Source: a virus. Taken from it: a stretch of 44,949 nt of DNA. Positions 1 to 8,726 of this stretch are shown here, one piece after another. How positions within the stretch are numbered: position 1 is the first letter of the stretch; every line of letters begins with the position of its first letter. A program made the position numbers and the translations under genes. Under the pieces are notes generated by a model, which was not told where the DNA came from, did not search any database, and worked only from the letters and a program-made list of their open reading frames with translations. The stretch covers positions 1-44,949 of IMG/VR virus record IMGVR_UViG_3300033049_000035; one strand, written 5' to 3'.

Positions 1-794
1 GGGTCACATATCACATAAGGGTCTAATTGTGTTCCACTACCAGTAGCATTAGATGGTAAATTTGCGATTTCTATAATTGGTGGAATCGAATCGATAAATT
101 CTATAGTAACAGGATACGAATCTCCAACACATCCATCAGCATTTACAACTGTAACGGTGTACGTTCCTGAAGTATCAATCACTAAGTTTTGTGTATTACC
201 TATGATGTTACCACCCTCATCTTCCCACTGATAGGTTAAGAATCCTTCCTCGGCTTCGAACGTTACGGTTTCTCCTTCACATAAATAAATTGGGTCGGGT
301 AAGTCTTCGTTAGCTGGTAGTGGGTCGAAAGTACCATTAATGATTTGCGTAGAGTTAACCATCACGTTAGGGTCAGCATCTGCGGTTGCGGTTACCGTGG
401 CGTCTAATTCTATTTCACACCCATTTGCATCGGTTATAGTAACTGTGTAAGTGTTTGGTATTAAACCTGTTGCAGTTGCTGAGGTTTGGCCGTTACTCCA
501 ATTATATAAGTATGGTTCGGTTCCACCGTATGCAGTCACCACAATAATACCATCTGCTGGAGGGGTTTGACCTTCAAAACAAGTAATGTTGAATATCTGA
601 GTGGTAGCATTGAACTGGACACATTGATTACCCGATGATATAAATGGTAAATCAATGAAAGTACCCATATCGTCAAGTGTTTGCGTCAAAGGTACTTTCA
701 TGAAAATAAAATCAGCAACAATAGTTCCGAATAACAATCCCTCATCACGAGTTTTCAATTCTTCTAATGATATTTTACGTCTAAGTTTCTTCAT
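1..794 (-). CDS. Partial tail fibre/adhesin-like protein with SprB-type and Ig/PKD-like repeats (3' end outside window)
   Basis: An ATG at 794 overlaps the stop of the upstream gene (TAATG) and the frame stays open to the left edge, giving 264 codons without a stop. After a basic start (MKKLRRKISLEEL), roughly residues 70-140 read as a canonical SprB-type repeat: GGTEPYLYNWSNG, then NTYTVTITDANGCE. Residues about 150-235 form an Ig/PKD-like repeat (LCEGETVTFEA, YQWEDEGG, GTYTVTVVNADGC). These repeats are known from secreted Bacteroidota adhesins, including the gliding-motility protein SprB; in a phage tail cluster they most likely build an extended fibre or receptor-binding arm. It is the last of a run of four translationally close structural genes. 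The role as a fibre is inference; the repeat identity is fairly clear by eye. Confidence 0.8.
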   Translation of the reverse strand, partial: MKKLRRKISLEELKTRDEGLLFGTIVADFIFMKVPLTQTLDDMGTFIDLPFISSGNQCVQFNATTQIFNITCFEGQTPPADGIIVVTAYGGTEPYLYNWSNGQTSATATGLIPNTYTVTITDANGCEIELDATVTATADADPNVMVNSTQIINGTFDPLPANEDLPDPIYLCEGETVTFEAEEGFLTYQWEDEGGNIIGNTQNLVIDTSGTYTVTVVNADGCVGDSYPVTIEFIDSIPPIIEIANLPSNATGSGTQLDPYVICD

Positions 795-1654
795 TATGCT
801 ACTTTCACCTCATATAAGTTTACCGTATAACTAGTTGGGTCTGATAATACATTATTTGAGTAGTTATTATCTATCGCATAGAAATAGCCAGTATCATCTC
901 TAATTAATTCATACTTCGTATGTAGTTGGTCAATCAATTCATCAATTTGTAATTGGTCTTGGAGTGGCAGATAAACAAACGGTTCGGTCATTAAATTTGT
1001 TGTCTTACCATTCTTAGCATTATTGAATGATGCCCTCATGTATAAATATTTAGGGTCATTAGAATCAACCTCATCCTTAAAATGGTAGATAAAGTACCCC
1101 TCACCAAACACCTCATTATTCCCCAAAGGATTGCTCATGTTGAACGAAACTGGTTTATCAGATACTGGATATAGCTGTGAATTAGTTTGTATGTCAGAGA
1201 GCCTTATATCGGGCTGTATAATAATATATGATATTAATCGTTGGTCGGTAACTATATCAGTATCATAAAAATCTAATCGTATAAATGAATTCTTGAAATT
1301 TGACTTCCTGAATTTAAGGTCACCATCCGTAAATCCTATTTGACCAAAACTGGTTGAAGCGTATGGTGAAGGGGGGTTATAATAATCATTATTAGCATCA
1401 TCCCAGAAATGACAATTATATGCCACGGTAGGTATTGCTCGTAATATTGTAGCACCAGTATAACTCGGAGTGAACCTTGCCTTCTCATAATCAATGATTG
1501 GGTTAGTCGCTTTCTCCACTTCAACGTCCACAAACTTTCGCTCAATTATTTCCGCTTGGTCTACCAATTGGAACGTCATGTCTAATGGAATGTTAAGGGT
1601 ACTGGCAGTTGCCGCTTCCCCTATTCTAAACTTATATCTATCAACAGAATTCAT
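794..1654 (-). CDS. Putative baseplate/tail-periphery structural protein, 286 aa
   Basis: Function not recognised. The protein is soluble-looking, without membrane segments, and rich in aromatic residues and Asn/Asp like other phage structural proteins. Its start (NSVDRYKFRI) resembles that of the preceding 604-aa protein (SVDRLKYRL), so the two may share an N-terminal attachment region or come from an old duplication. The ATG at 1654 is the only sensible start; a short AT-rich gap of 28 bases separates it from the upstream gene. It overlaps the downstream adhesin-like gene by one base (TAATG), which implies translational coupling. Its position downstream of gp6, where T4 has gp7 to gp12, suggests a wedge or fibre-connector component. 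That is inference from context only. Confidence 0.75.
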   Translation of the reverse strand: MNSVDRYKFRIGEAATASTLNIPLDMTFQLVDQAEIIERKFVDVEVEKATNPIIDYEKARFTPSYTGATILRAIPTVAYNCHFWDDANNDYYNPPSPYASTSFGQIGFTDGDLKFRKSNFKNSFIRLDFYDTDIVTDQRLISYIIIQPDIRLSDIQTNSQLYPVSDKPVSFNMSNPLGNNEVFGEGYFIYHFKDEVDSNDPKYLYMRASFNNAKNGKTTNLMTEPFVYLPLQDQLQIDELIDQLHTKYELIRDDTGYFYAIDNNYSNNVLSDPTSYTVNLYEVKVA

Positions 1655-1682
1655 TTTATTTATTTATACTTCAATAAAGTTT

Positions 1683-3497
1683 TTAGCAAGCTTCATCTGC
1701 TCTCTTCACTTCAAATCTATCTGTTATACCTGCTCCTATAATATCGTATGGTGCAAATTGTAATTGGGTTTGGTTTGGGTTTGGTGCGCCATCATCTAAA
1801 TACCCATAATAAAGGTCATATTGACCATATGGGTCTTGCCTTCTTAATGAAAAACAATAATTATGATACAAATAATGAGAACCGTTTAAATATGGATAAT
1901 TAAGCGTTTCAAATTGACCATCATTAACACCTATATCCAATAGGTCTCTCCATAACCACCTACCATCACCCAAATCTTCAGCGTAATCTGGGATACCATA
2001 AGTGTTAGCGTCACCTTGTTCAATATAATTAGAGAAATCTCGTATCTTTATCTGTTTATGAGGGTAATAATAATACCCCTCTTGTCTTGGTTTATTTAAG
2101 TTAGGAATATATACTACTTGTGGTGCTATTCTATTCTCAGTATTGAACCTGTGTCCCACTATCGATAATACATGTTCAATTTGTTCAAATCGATTGTATT
2201 CCACAATATCACCATGATAGTAATCGTCATTGATGTTGGCATTAGGATTTAGTGGGTCTGGACTATTGAATGGGTGTTGTGGAGTAATTGGTGCGTCTGG
2301 AGCATCGTGAAATCGTTTAACATTAGGTATTAACGGGTTAAGAGAACCAGCTACAAATCCAAGCTCGAATCCAACTTGTATAGGAGTGAAGAATTGTGCT
2401 TGTGTCTTAATGACCGTCACAAATAATTCACTTAATGGTCTACCAAGATTATCTGTCAAATCTTTAACCTCAATATCCTCATTTACAATGAATTGTGCAA
2501 CCTCATCGTTGTATATTGTGTGTGAAAATGCTGTTGGGTATACTTCATAATCATCGTTCTCGATTACACCATTATTTATACTGACATTGACCGTTCTTAC
2601 TTTCTTGAGTAGTCTTATATAATATCTAGATTCTTCACCGTTGATTAACCTTCTAAGTCTAGCGTCAGTAACGCTAACCATTTGAATGAACGGTATCGCT
2701 ACCGAAAAATAGTGTTCTTTATTATCACCATTATCCTCACCTATTCTCATCACACGATAGTCACCATCTAATGTTACGGGGTCTAATCCAAGTAATCTAA
2801 CTCTATCCCCTTGTACTAAATTATGAGCTGTTGCTGTGGCAAAATTAACCACTGGCCTATCACCCACGTTAGCAATTGCGAAACTAACTATTTTAAGTCC
2901 ATTTCCATTAACAACGTCACTCACCAAATAATGTGTAGTATCAGCCGACCAAGGATATGTTATCGTCAAATCCCAATTATTCCCTATAATTGGGTCAGCA
3001 TAGAATGAAAATCTTCTCTTTTGTGGCTCCATTGTTGTAAAGTCACAAGCTCCACTGGTTACGATTTCTGGATTATAATATCCGAACCACCCATTTTGTT
3101 CTTTAAGATGTTTACTATACGACTCTTCAAATGTTAACGGTAAATCCGTTACATCATTTATCGCATTTGGATTATTAGGATTTGGAATAGTGATAATATT
3201 ATCACCATATGGGTCTACTTTAAATCTAGTTTCGTTGAATATTTCCCAACTGTAATTACCATCAACATTGAACAATACATTACTCATAATTGGTTTTATG
3301 GTGCCGACTAGTCGGTACGTGGTGGTTGATTGACGCTCCTTATTGAATATCTCGCTGGTATCCACCACCTTATTAATATCATTTGTAGGTAATAGACGTT
3401 CCGTCCCCTCAAGGGCTACATTAAGGAATGTATCCGTATTTACACTGGTTTGTGAATTTGTACTATGTAACCTATATTTAAGCCTATCAACTGACAT
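1683..3497 (-). CDS. Putative baseplate wedge/tail-periphery structural protein, 604 aa
   Basis: Function not recognised. It starts SVDRLKYRL, like the 286-aa protein that follows. The sequence is beta-rich with repeated short hydrophobic strands and many Asn, Asp and Tyr residues, as in virion structural proteins; no signal peptide or membrane segment is visible. It lies in the left structural cluster gp6 - (endonuclease) - membrane protein - 1279 aa - 604 aa - 286 aa - adhesin. The gene is preceded by a 65-base gap with a promoter-like ATATTTATC at 3518-3526. In T4 the equivalent stretch encodes wedge proteins gp7 and gp8 and the pin proteins gp9 to gp11, so a peripheral baseplate role is plausible but not shown by any motif. 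Confidence 0.75.
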   Translation of the reverse strand: MSVDRLKYRLHSTNSQTSVNTDTFLNVALEGTERLLPTNDINKVVDTSEIFNKERQSTTTYRLVGTIKPIMSNVLFNVDGNYSWEIFNETRFKVDPYGDNIITIPNPNNPNAINDVTDLPLTFEESYSKHLKEQNGWFGYYNPEIVTSGACDFTTMEPQKRRFSFYADPIIGNNWDLTITYPWSADTTHYLVSDVVNGNGLKIVSFAIANVGDRPVVNFATATAHNLVQGDRVRLLGLDPVTLDGDYRVMRIGEDNGDNKEHYFSVAIPFIQMVSVTDARLRRLINGEESRYYIRLLKKVRTVNVSINNGVIENDDYEVYPTAFSHTIYNDEVAQFIVNEDIEVKDLTDNLGRPLSELFVTVIKTQAQFFTPIQVGFELGFVAGSLNPLIPNVKRFHDAPDAPITPQHPFNSPDPLNPNANINDDYYHGDIVEYNRFEQIEHVLSIVGHRFNTENRIAPQVVYIPNLNKPRQEGYYYYPHKQIKIRDFSNYIEQGDANTYGIPDYAEDLGDGRWLWRDLLDIGVNDGQFETLNYPYLNGSHYLYHNYCFSLRRQDPYGQYDLYYGYLDDGAPNPNQTQLQFAPYDIIGAGITDRFEVKRADEAC

Positions 3498-3517
3498 GTG
3501 AGTTCTCTATCTTTAGA

Positions 3518-3526
3518 GATAAATAT
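3518..3526 (-). promoter_or_regulatory. Late-promoter-like motif ATATTTATC upstream of the 604-aa gene
   Basis: On the coding strand the motif ATATTTATC lies 21 bases before the ATG at 3497. It is one of about a dozen related octamers found ahead of genes here. A short inverted repeat (CTCTA/TAGAG, 3506-3519) sits between it and the start. Promoter activity is inferred from recurrence only. Confidence 0.4.
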
Positions 3527-3562
3527 AGCTCACGGATTTTATTTTTCAATAGAAGTCAGATA

Positions 3563-6500
3563 TTAAGGTGGGTTAATCGTTACGGTTATAGGGTTTGATG
3601 GGCACCCGTCACCAACAAAGTAAACATCGTAGTCACCATCGACTAAGTTATTGAACGTTACTTGGTTCGTTCCACCCAATTCTGGTTGACCATTCAAATA
3701 CCAAGTATAATTATTATATTCGGGGTAAGGTGGGGATGTGGGTAAGGTTATAATAAAACTACCATTGCCTCCACCACCACTTTCATGTGTGATACTTGTG
3801 ACATCTCCATTAACTAATACTGGTGGGTCTTGGTCATATAATATGTAATTATGTACAATTGATTGGCCACCACTATCAGTAATAGTTACAACATATAACC
3901 CATCGACTAATCCCGTATGTGTGAATCCTGTTACATCGTAATTTGCTGGTCCTTCGACAACTACCTGATATGGTGGCGTTCCTCCAGAAGGTGTAATATT
4001 AAGATATCCATTAGCTAAACCTGTACATGTTGGGTTACCAGCTCCGAGTATTACTAATGGCTCTGTCACACCATTAACCCCAAATGTAAGTGCTGGTGGT
4101 TCAGTTATTTCTATTTGACCACAAAGTGATGTTGCACCTAAACTATCTGTTACGGTAACATTATATATTCCTACACCATAACCACCGAATACCTCACTAG
4201 GGCCATTGACATTAGTATAGTTGTCTACAGCCGTTGTGCTCGTATTTTCTATGTCTACAACGAATTGTCCCATACCACCCGTAATAAATACGTTAATAAA
4301 CGCATCATCATTTCCAAATGTTGCAAAACTTCCAGATGTGAAACAATTAAGCACAATTGGGTCTTGTACTACGAACGTTGTCGTTACCGATAGACCACCA
4401 CCATCAGTTACGGTTAAAGTGTACGTTCCACCTATTAAGCCATCAATATCAGGACTGTTAGGGTCTTCAATTATATGGACATCCCCATTAGGGTATGTCC
4501 AAGTGTATGTGAATGGTGCAGTACCACCAACAATTGTAATATCAATTTCACCATCAGGGTTGTTAATATCTATATTATTCTGTACATTACCGATAATAAC
4601 AAAATCTGGTTTATCATCAATTAGACACGGAGCAAAATATTTCTCCTTCATTTTTTGTATTGCGGTAGAAGCCCTATTAAGACCAAAATAAAAATAGAAT
4701 GAATCCTTAGTTTCGTAGCCAGAAGCTTGCTTATACGTTTGCTGATTACTGGTTCCATACCTGAAAATATTATAATCAGTCATACCTATTTGATTACCAC
4801 AGGTTGGGTTACCATTCCAATCAGCATCTACCAACGTTGGGTCAGAATTAGTTGTATTAAGGTCATAATTATTCATCCAAGCAAATATATTTCTACCGAA
4901 TCGATAGTCAATATCGTTATTGGTTAGTTTATGGTCAACAGGTGTTATAGTACCATTTATATCTCTATATTGGTCTAACCCCACACCAAATTCACATTGT
5001 CTCCTTAAATTACCACATTGTTGGGCATATGATTGTTCATAATTAATACAATTTACATCAATAAATAATGAATCTTCTACTAAACTACTGACGCTATCAA
5101 TACCATCCACAAATTCTAAATTCATATTTAAGTTAGTAGGGTCAGGAAAATATTCGGCCAATAATGGTGGCATATTGTAGGTTGTAGTAGGAAATATGTC
5201 GAATACATATGGTAGTCCTTTCCAATGACATTTAACACTAGAGCCTAAAGTCACAATATCGGTAGCCAATATATGTCTACCAATAGTCCTACTATAGGGG
5301 GCATAGTACAATGTACCATCATTCTTTTCTATGATGCCTTCAATCATTCTGTTAGAACTAGTTTGTTTAATACCATGAAGGTTACCACTATCACAGCCCT
5401 CACCACAAGTCCAAATCATATATGTATCATCATAACAGTCATTATCATACGGAATATCTGGATTATTGTTCACACCGCCACCGCCACATGACCACTCACA
5501 AAATCTCTCCTCACCACCATCTTCCACTTCATCTCTATATTTGAATAGTGGTGAATATAAAGCACCATTAACCCAATCATTATAGAAATCAAACTTAAGT
5601 AGATTTTCAGATTCTAATAAACTTAATGCTACGCATTGTGTATAACCTGCATCACCCAATGGTTCGGTCTCATTCCAATCGTTATCAGGGTCTGACCCCA
5701 CACATGCAGTATTACCGTTACCATTACCACCTGCGGCCTCGCAACCCCAGCAATTACCAGTAAGATTAGCATCAGATTGACAATGTAGGCATCCTGGAGC
5801 GAACCTCCTATTATCACACTTAAGCGTCACACAAGATACGTAAGCAATTGAGCTACCGCCAAAAAAATTAATAAAACCATTGATTACGTTAATAATAAAA
5901 TTAATTGGCACGATTATCAATAAGTTAATCATAATAAGAATACCTGCCAACGCCAACACAAGCCCACAAATGAACTGGAATAATGAACTGGATTCAACAT
6001 TTAAATGGTTAAACGGATAGGGGGTATATTTACCTCTAGCACTATCAACATCTTTAATACCAACAAATGTTCTTACCTGATTATTGCTTGGTGTTTGAGT
6101 GTGTTCATATCTAGGTACAAATTGTTTAATCGTGTATATTGTATTCCATTCTAAAGTATGATACTGAGACACATGAGTCTCAGAACCAAAATGGAAATCA
6201 ACTCCAGGACTTCCATTTGGATATTCTGGAGTTGGTGCTCCAACATTTAATTGTTCTGGATTATGTGGCACTAAAAATTTACCCCTAGTTCTTAATCTAC
6301 CTTCACCACCAGTTATATCCATTCCTATTCGGAAACGAACATTTGACTTAGTTGGTAACCCCTTTCTAGGGTCGTCTGACGGCACTAAATCACCATATTC
6401 GTCAGTTATTCTATAATCCAGATTCATTGGAATTTGGTAAGCCCACGTTCCATCTTTATCAATTACTTGTCCACCCTTTACATCATATCGTTCTACGGCA

Positions 6501-7402
6501 CCCTCTACGGTTTGTCTAATCATTTCAATCTTACCACTTCCAGTGGTTTGACCATTTAGAATTCCAATACTCTTACGCGCGTGACACTTCAAATTTATGG
6601 AATTTTCTTCATTATCTCCGAATATTGAACCCATGAATATTGCGTGTGGAATTACATTAACTTGAAGGTCAATATCCCTTCTAGTAATCATTACATTACA
6701 ATTATCTTCATCTCCCCAGAATGGTTCTACATTAACACCGACAGGAGACCTGTTTATGATGTTATTCATAGAGTCCATATTATCTTCTCTTCTGAACTTA
6801 GTTGTTGAATCAAAATTCTCTTCAGATGAACCTCTACGAATATAATCATATGGTTTTTGACTAATAACCCCTATGTCAGACATATCAGCCTCAACATACA
6901 TAATATGAGCGCCAGATGGTACACCAAAAATCATATAATCACCAGCTTCATTGGTTGTGGTTGTGAATTTATAATATTCACAATATATGTCCAACATATC
7001 ATCATTGTCTAAGAATTGTCGTTTGTCTGGGAATGTACCTACTGGTGTGAAACAATCATTATTAGTATCATTACCACTTGGTAACAGGTTGTATCGGATA
7101 CCATCTATGTCGGTATCAGCAATCGTCTCAAATGGGTATAGTCCAGAAATTTCTGGGTCTAATTGGTCAATGTCAGAAACAGGAACAAATACACTTACCT
7201 TAGCATTAGGGACACCAAAACCATTGTTTACTATGACTCTACCCACTATAGCACCATAATCAGAGCAGAACTTTGTGTAAAGTTCTTTCTGAGAAATTTT
7301 AAGTGATAATATCTCTACAAAGTCAAAATCTTGTTCGAGATTAATCTTTATGAAATTATCGTCCCCATTAGGTGTTGTACGTATTCTTATTGATTTAGCC
7401 AT
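3563..7402 (-). CDS. Large baseplate/tail-periphery protein with carboxypeptidase-regulatory-like, hydrophobic, Cys-rich and SprB-repeat regions, 1279 aa
   Basis: A multidomain structural protein. About residues 50-180 look like a carboxypeptidase-regulatory-like beta fold (GRVIVNNGFGVPNAKVSVFVP and later NEAGDYMIFGVPSGAHIMYVEAD). About 475-515 is a long hydrophobic stretch (FICGLVLALAGILIMINLL, then IIVPINFIINVINGFINFFGG) that could span a membrane once or twice. About 520-680 is rich in Cys, including CLHC, CWGC, CEWSC and CGEGC. From about 930 to the end there are four SprB/PKD-like repeats; the first has GGTAPFTYTW and GGTYTLTVTDGGG, the third GGTPPYQVVV and GLYVVTITDSGG. Its start overlaps the end of the upstream 112-aa membrane protein by eight bases. 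By position it could replace T4 gp7 (about 1030 aa), but no gp7 similarity is visible. Host-surface contact is inferred from the repeats. Confidence 0.85.
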   Translation of the reverse strand: MAKSIRIRTTPNGDDNFIKINLEQDFDFVEILSLKISQKELYTKFCSDYGAIVGRVIVNNGFGVPNAKVSVFVPVSDIDQLDPEISGLYPFETIADTDIDGIRYNLLPSGNDTNNDCFTPVGTFPDKRQFLDNDDMLDIYCEYYKFTTTTNEAGDYMIFGVPSGAHIMYVEADMSDIGVISQKPYDYIRRGSSEENFDSTTKFRREDNMDSMNNIINRSPVGVNVEPFWGDEDNCNVMITRRDIDLQVNVIPHAIFMGSIFGDNEENSINLKCHARKSIGILNGQTTGSGKIEMIRQTVEGAVERYDVKGGQVIDKDGTWAYQIPMNLDYRITDEYGDLVPSDDPRKGLPTKSNVRFRIGMDITGGEGRLRTRGKFLVPHNPEQLNVGAPTPEYPNGSPGVDFHFGSETHVSQYHTLEWNTIYTIKQFVPRYEHTQTPSNNQVRTFVGIKDVDSARGKYTPYPFNHLNVESSSLFQFICGLVLALAGILIMINLLIIVPINFIINVINGFINFFGGSSIAYVSCVTLKCDNRRFAPGCLHCQSDANLTGNCWGCEAAGGNGNGNTACVGSDPDNDWNETEPLGDAGYTQCVALSLLESENLLKFDFYNDWVNGALYSPLFKYRDEVEDGGEERFCEWSCGGGGVNNNPDIPYDNDCYDDTYMIWTCGEGCDSGNLHGIKQTSSNRMIEGIIEKNDGTLYYAPYSRTIGRHILATDIVTLGSSVKCHWKGLPYVFDIFPTTTYNMPPLLAEYFPDPTNLNMNLEFVDGIDSVSSLVEDSLFIDVNCINYEQSYAQQCGNLRRQCEFGVGLDQYRDINGTITPVDHKLTNNDIDYRFGRNIFAWMNNYDLNTTNSDPTLVDADWNGNPTCGNQIGMTDYNIFRYGTSNQQTYKQASGYETKDSFYFYFGLNRASTAIQKMKEKYFAPCLIDDKPDFVIIGNVQNNIDINNPDGEIDITIVGGTAPFTYTWTYPNGDVHIIEDPNSPDIDGLIGGTYTLTVTDGGGLSVTTTFVVQDPIVLNCFTSGSFATFGNDDAFINVFITGGMGQFVVDIENTSTTAVDNYTNVNGPSEVFGGYGVGIYNVTVTDSLGATSLCGQIEITEPPALTFGVNGVTEPLVILGAGNPTCTGLANGYLNITPSGGTPPYQVVVEGPANYDVTGFTHTGLVDGLYVVTITDSGGQSIVHNYILYDQDPPVLVNGDVTSITHESGGGGNGSFIITLPTSPPYPEYNNYTWYLNGQPELGGTNQVTFNNLVDGDYDVYFVGDGCPSNPITVTINPP

Positions 7403-7733
7403 GTTCCTCTACTACTGTCTCAACTATAGTTTCAAGTACCTCAGCACTATCCAAATCTAACGCTTCTAGTTCGTCTTCCTTTTTATTACGCATATCTATT
7501 GCGGTTCTAAGTAAAACTCTTAACGTCATCATAACATCTAGTTTTTGATTCTTAATAATGGCAAAATATAGAGCTACCGCAATAAATGGTAGCATAAGTG
7601 GAGATAGTATAGTTATCGTTAAAAACAATCCCCACTTAGCCACGGTATTACCGTTTACACTCCAGTCAAATTCTTTCTTATTTCGAACTATTGGGTCTTT
7701 CGTCTTAATATTTGATTTGCATTCACATCCCAT
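7395..7733 (-). CDS. Small membrane protein, 112 aa, unknown function
   Basis: The N-terminus is polar with two Cys residues (MGCECKS). A hydrophobic block at about residues 34-60 (WGLFLTITILSPLMLPFIAVALYFAII) could form one long or two short transmembrane helices, and the C-terminal third is acidic (DELEALDLDSAEVLETIVETVVEE). No signal-peptide cleavage site is evident. The stop overlaps the start of the 1279-aa structural gene by eight bases, which implies coupled translation. The 1279-aa protein itself has a hydrophobic segment, so the two may act together at the host membrane or during assembly; this is inference. I do not recognise the family. Confidence 0.7.
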   Translation of the reverse strand: MGCECKSNIKTKDPIVRNKKEFDWSVNGNTVAKWGLFLTITILSPLMLPFIAVALYFAIIKNQKLDVMMTLRVLLRTAIDMRNKKEDELEALDLDSAEVLETIVETVVEEHG

Positions 7734-7770
7734 AACTTTTTCTTTTAAATATACTATTATTAATTCCTAA

Positions 7771-8667
7771 TTAAAGGTTAATTGGTTTTAACTCTTCTAA
7801 TGTTATAGAACAATTACTACCTTTACTTAAATTATCCTCCCACGGTATAAACTCTAAATTATTTATATTTCCGATTATTTCTGGTTCCACCCCCTGTTTG
7901 AAGCCCTCGAATATTGAGAATTTATGGTCTAGGTGATATGCACCATCAACACCCGTCAATCCACGCTTATCTGAATTATCTAAAGTATGTATGGACTGCT
8001 TATTAGTTTCATTAATAACCGAATTCCAATATTTTCTAAATTCTGGTAATATTTTAACATAATCATCGTAGTTAATACCCAACCCATGTTTATCTTCCGT
8101 TCTAACCACACTAAACTTATGTAACCTAGTATTAATCGTAGTATACGGGATATTTAAGGTTTTAGATATTACTAACATAGAACAACCATCTAAATACATC
8201 CCTAACATTTCAATATCATTTTCATGTTCATAATTATATTCATTATCTCTAGGTATTCCATTATCTTCCAATATATTAAGTATCGAACTCTTGGCATATC
8301 CTAGGTCTTTAGCAATCGCATAGGATGATTCGCCATTACAATAACGCTCAATTATTACACCCACAGGTAATGATGTACCCCTTAATTTACCCTTCTTAGC
8401 CTCACTTATAGTCCTAGTAATACCCATTTTCTTTAGTATTCTTTGTGGTACTGTAGACGAAGTACTCAACGCTTTACCTATCTCCGTTGTCGACATACCA
8501 CTTAAAATATACATATCCTTAATCTTTATATACTTAGCTTCACGTTCCTTAATTTTTAACAAACTAATTTCAGTAAATGTGGTACCACAATTAAGACATT
8601 GGTATCGCTGTCGCTGTTTAACCTTACCGAATTTTTGTACTCTACTATCACATTTTATACAATCCAT
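7771..8667 (-). CDS. HNH-type homing endonuclease with zinc ribbon and HTH repeats, 298 aa
   Basis: Residues 1-35 form a zinc ribbon (CIKC, then CLNC) of the type found in transposases and phage endonucleases. The middle has several helix-turn-helix-like segments: MYILSGMSTTEIGKAL, YCNGESSYAIAKDLG and MYLDGCSMLVISKTLNIPYT. The C-terminus carries a degenerate HNH nuclease core (HLDHKFSIFEGF, then NNLEFIPWEDNLSKGSN). Such proteins are site-specific mobile endonucleases. It is a free-standing gene between gp6 and the 112-aa membrane gene, with small gaps on both sides and its own ATATTTATA motif at 8684-8692. The downstream gap (7734-7770) holds no terminator. I saw no duplicated coding tail at either border, unlike the ribonucleotide reductase locus. 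Confidence 0.85.
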   Translation of the reverse strand: MDCIKCDSRVQKFGKVKQRQRYQCLNCGTTFTEISLLKIKEREAKYIKIKDMYILSGMSTTEIGKALSTSSTVPQRILKKMGITRTISEAKKGKLRGTSLPVGVIIERYCNGESSYAIAKDLGYAKSSILNILEDNGIPRDNEYNYEHENDIEMLGMYLDGCSMLVISKTLNIPYTTINTRLHKFSVVRTEDKHGLGINYDDYVKILPEFRKYWNSVINETNKQSIHTLDNSDKRGLTGVDGAYHLDHKFSIFEGFKQGVEPEIIGNINNLEFIPWEDNLSKGSNCSITLEELKPINL

Positions 8668-8683
8668 TAATCACTCGTTTAAT

Positions 8684-8692
8684 TATAAATAT
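8684..8692 (-). promoter_or_regulatory. Late-promoter-like motif ATATTTATA upstream of the HNH gene
   Basis: Exact ATATTTATA on the coding strand, 17 bases before the ATG at 8667, in the 59-base gap after gp6. It belongs to the recurring motif set; activity is inferred. Confidence 0.4.
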
Positions 8693-8726
8693 GTAGCTAA
8701 ATACAAAAACAACATTTATGTTTGAA

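Noticed and set aside
1655-1682. TATAAATA on the coding strand before the 286-aa gene, identical to the T4 late core
   Set aside because: It is part of a simple TAAA-type run beside the ATG, unlike the other motifs in placement; too weak to call a promoter.
7734-8726. Duplicated coding tail around the HNH gene next to gp6
   Set aside because: I compared the gp6 end and the flanks of the endonuclease gene and found no second copy of the gp6 C-terminus.
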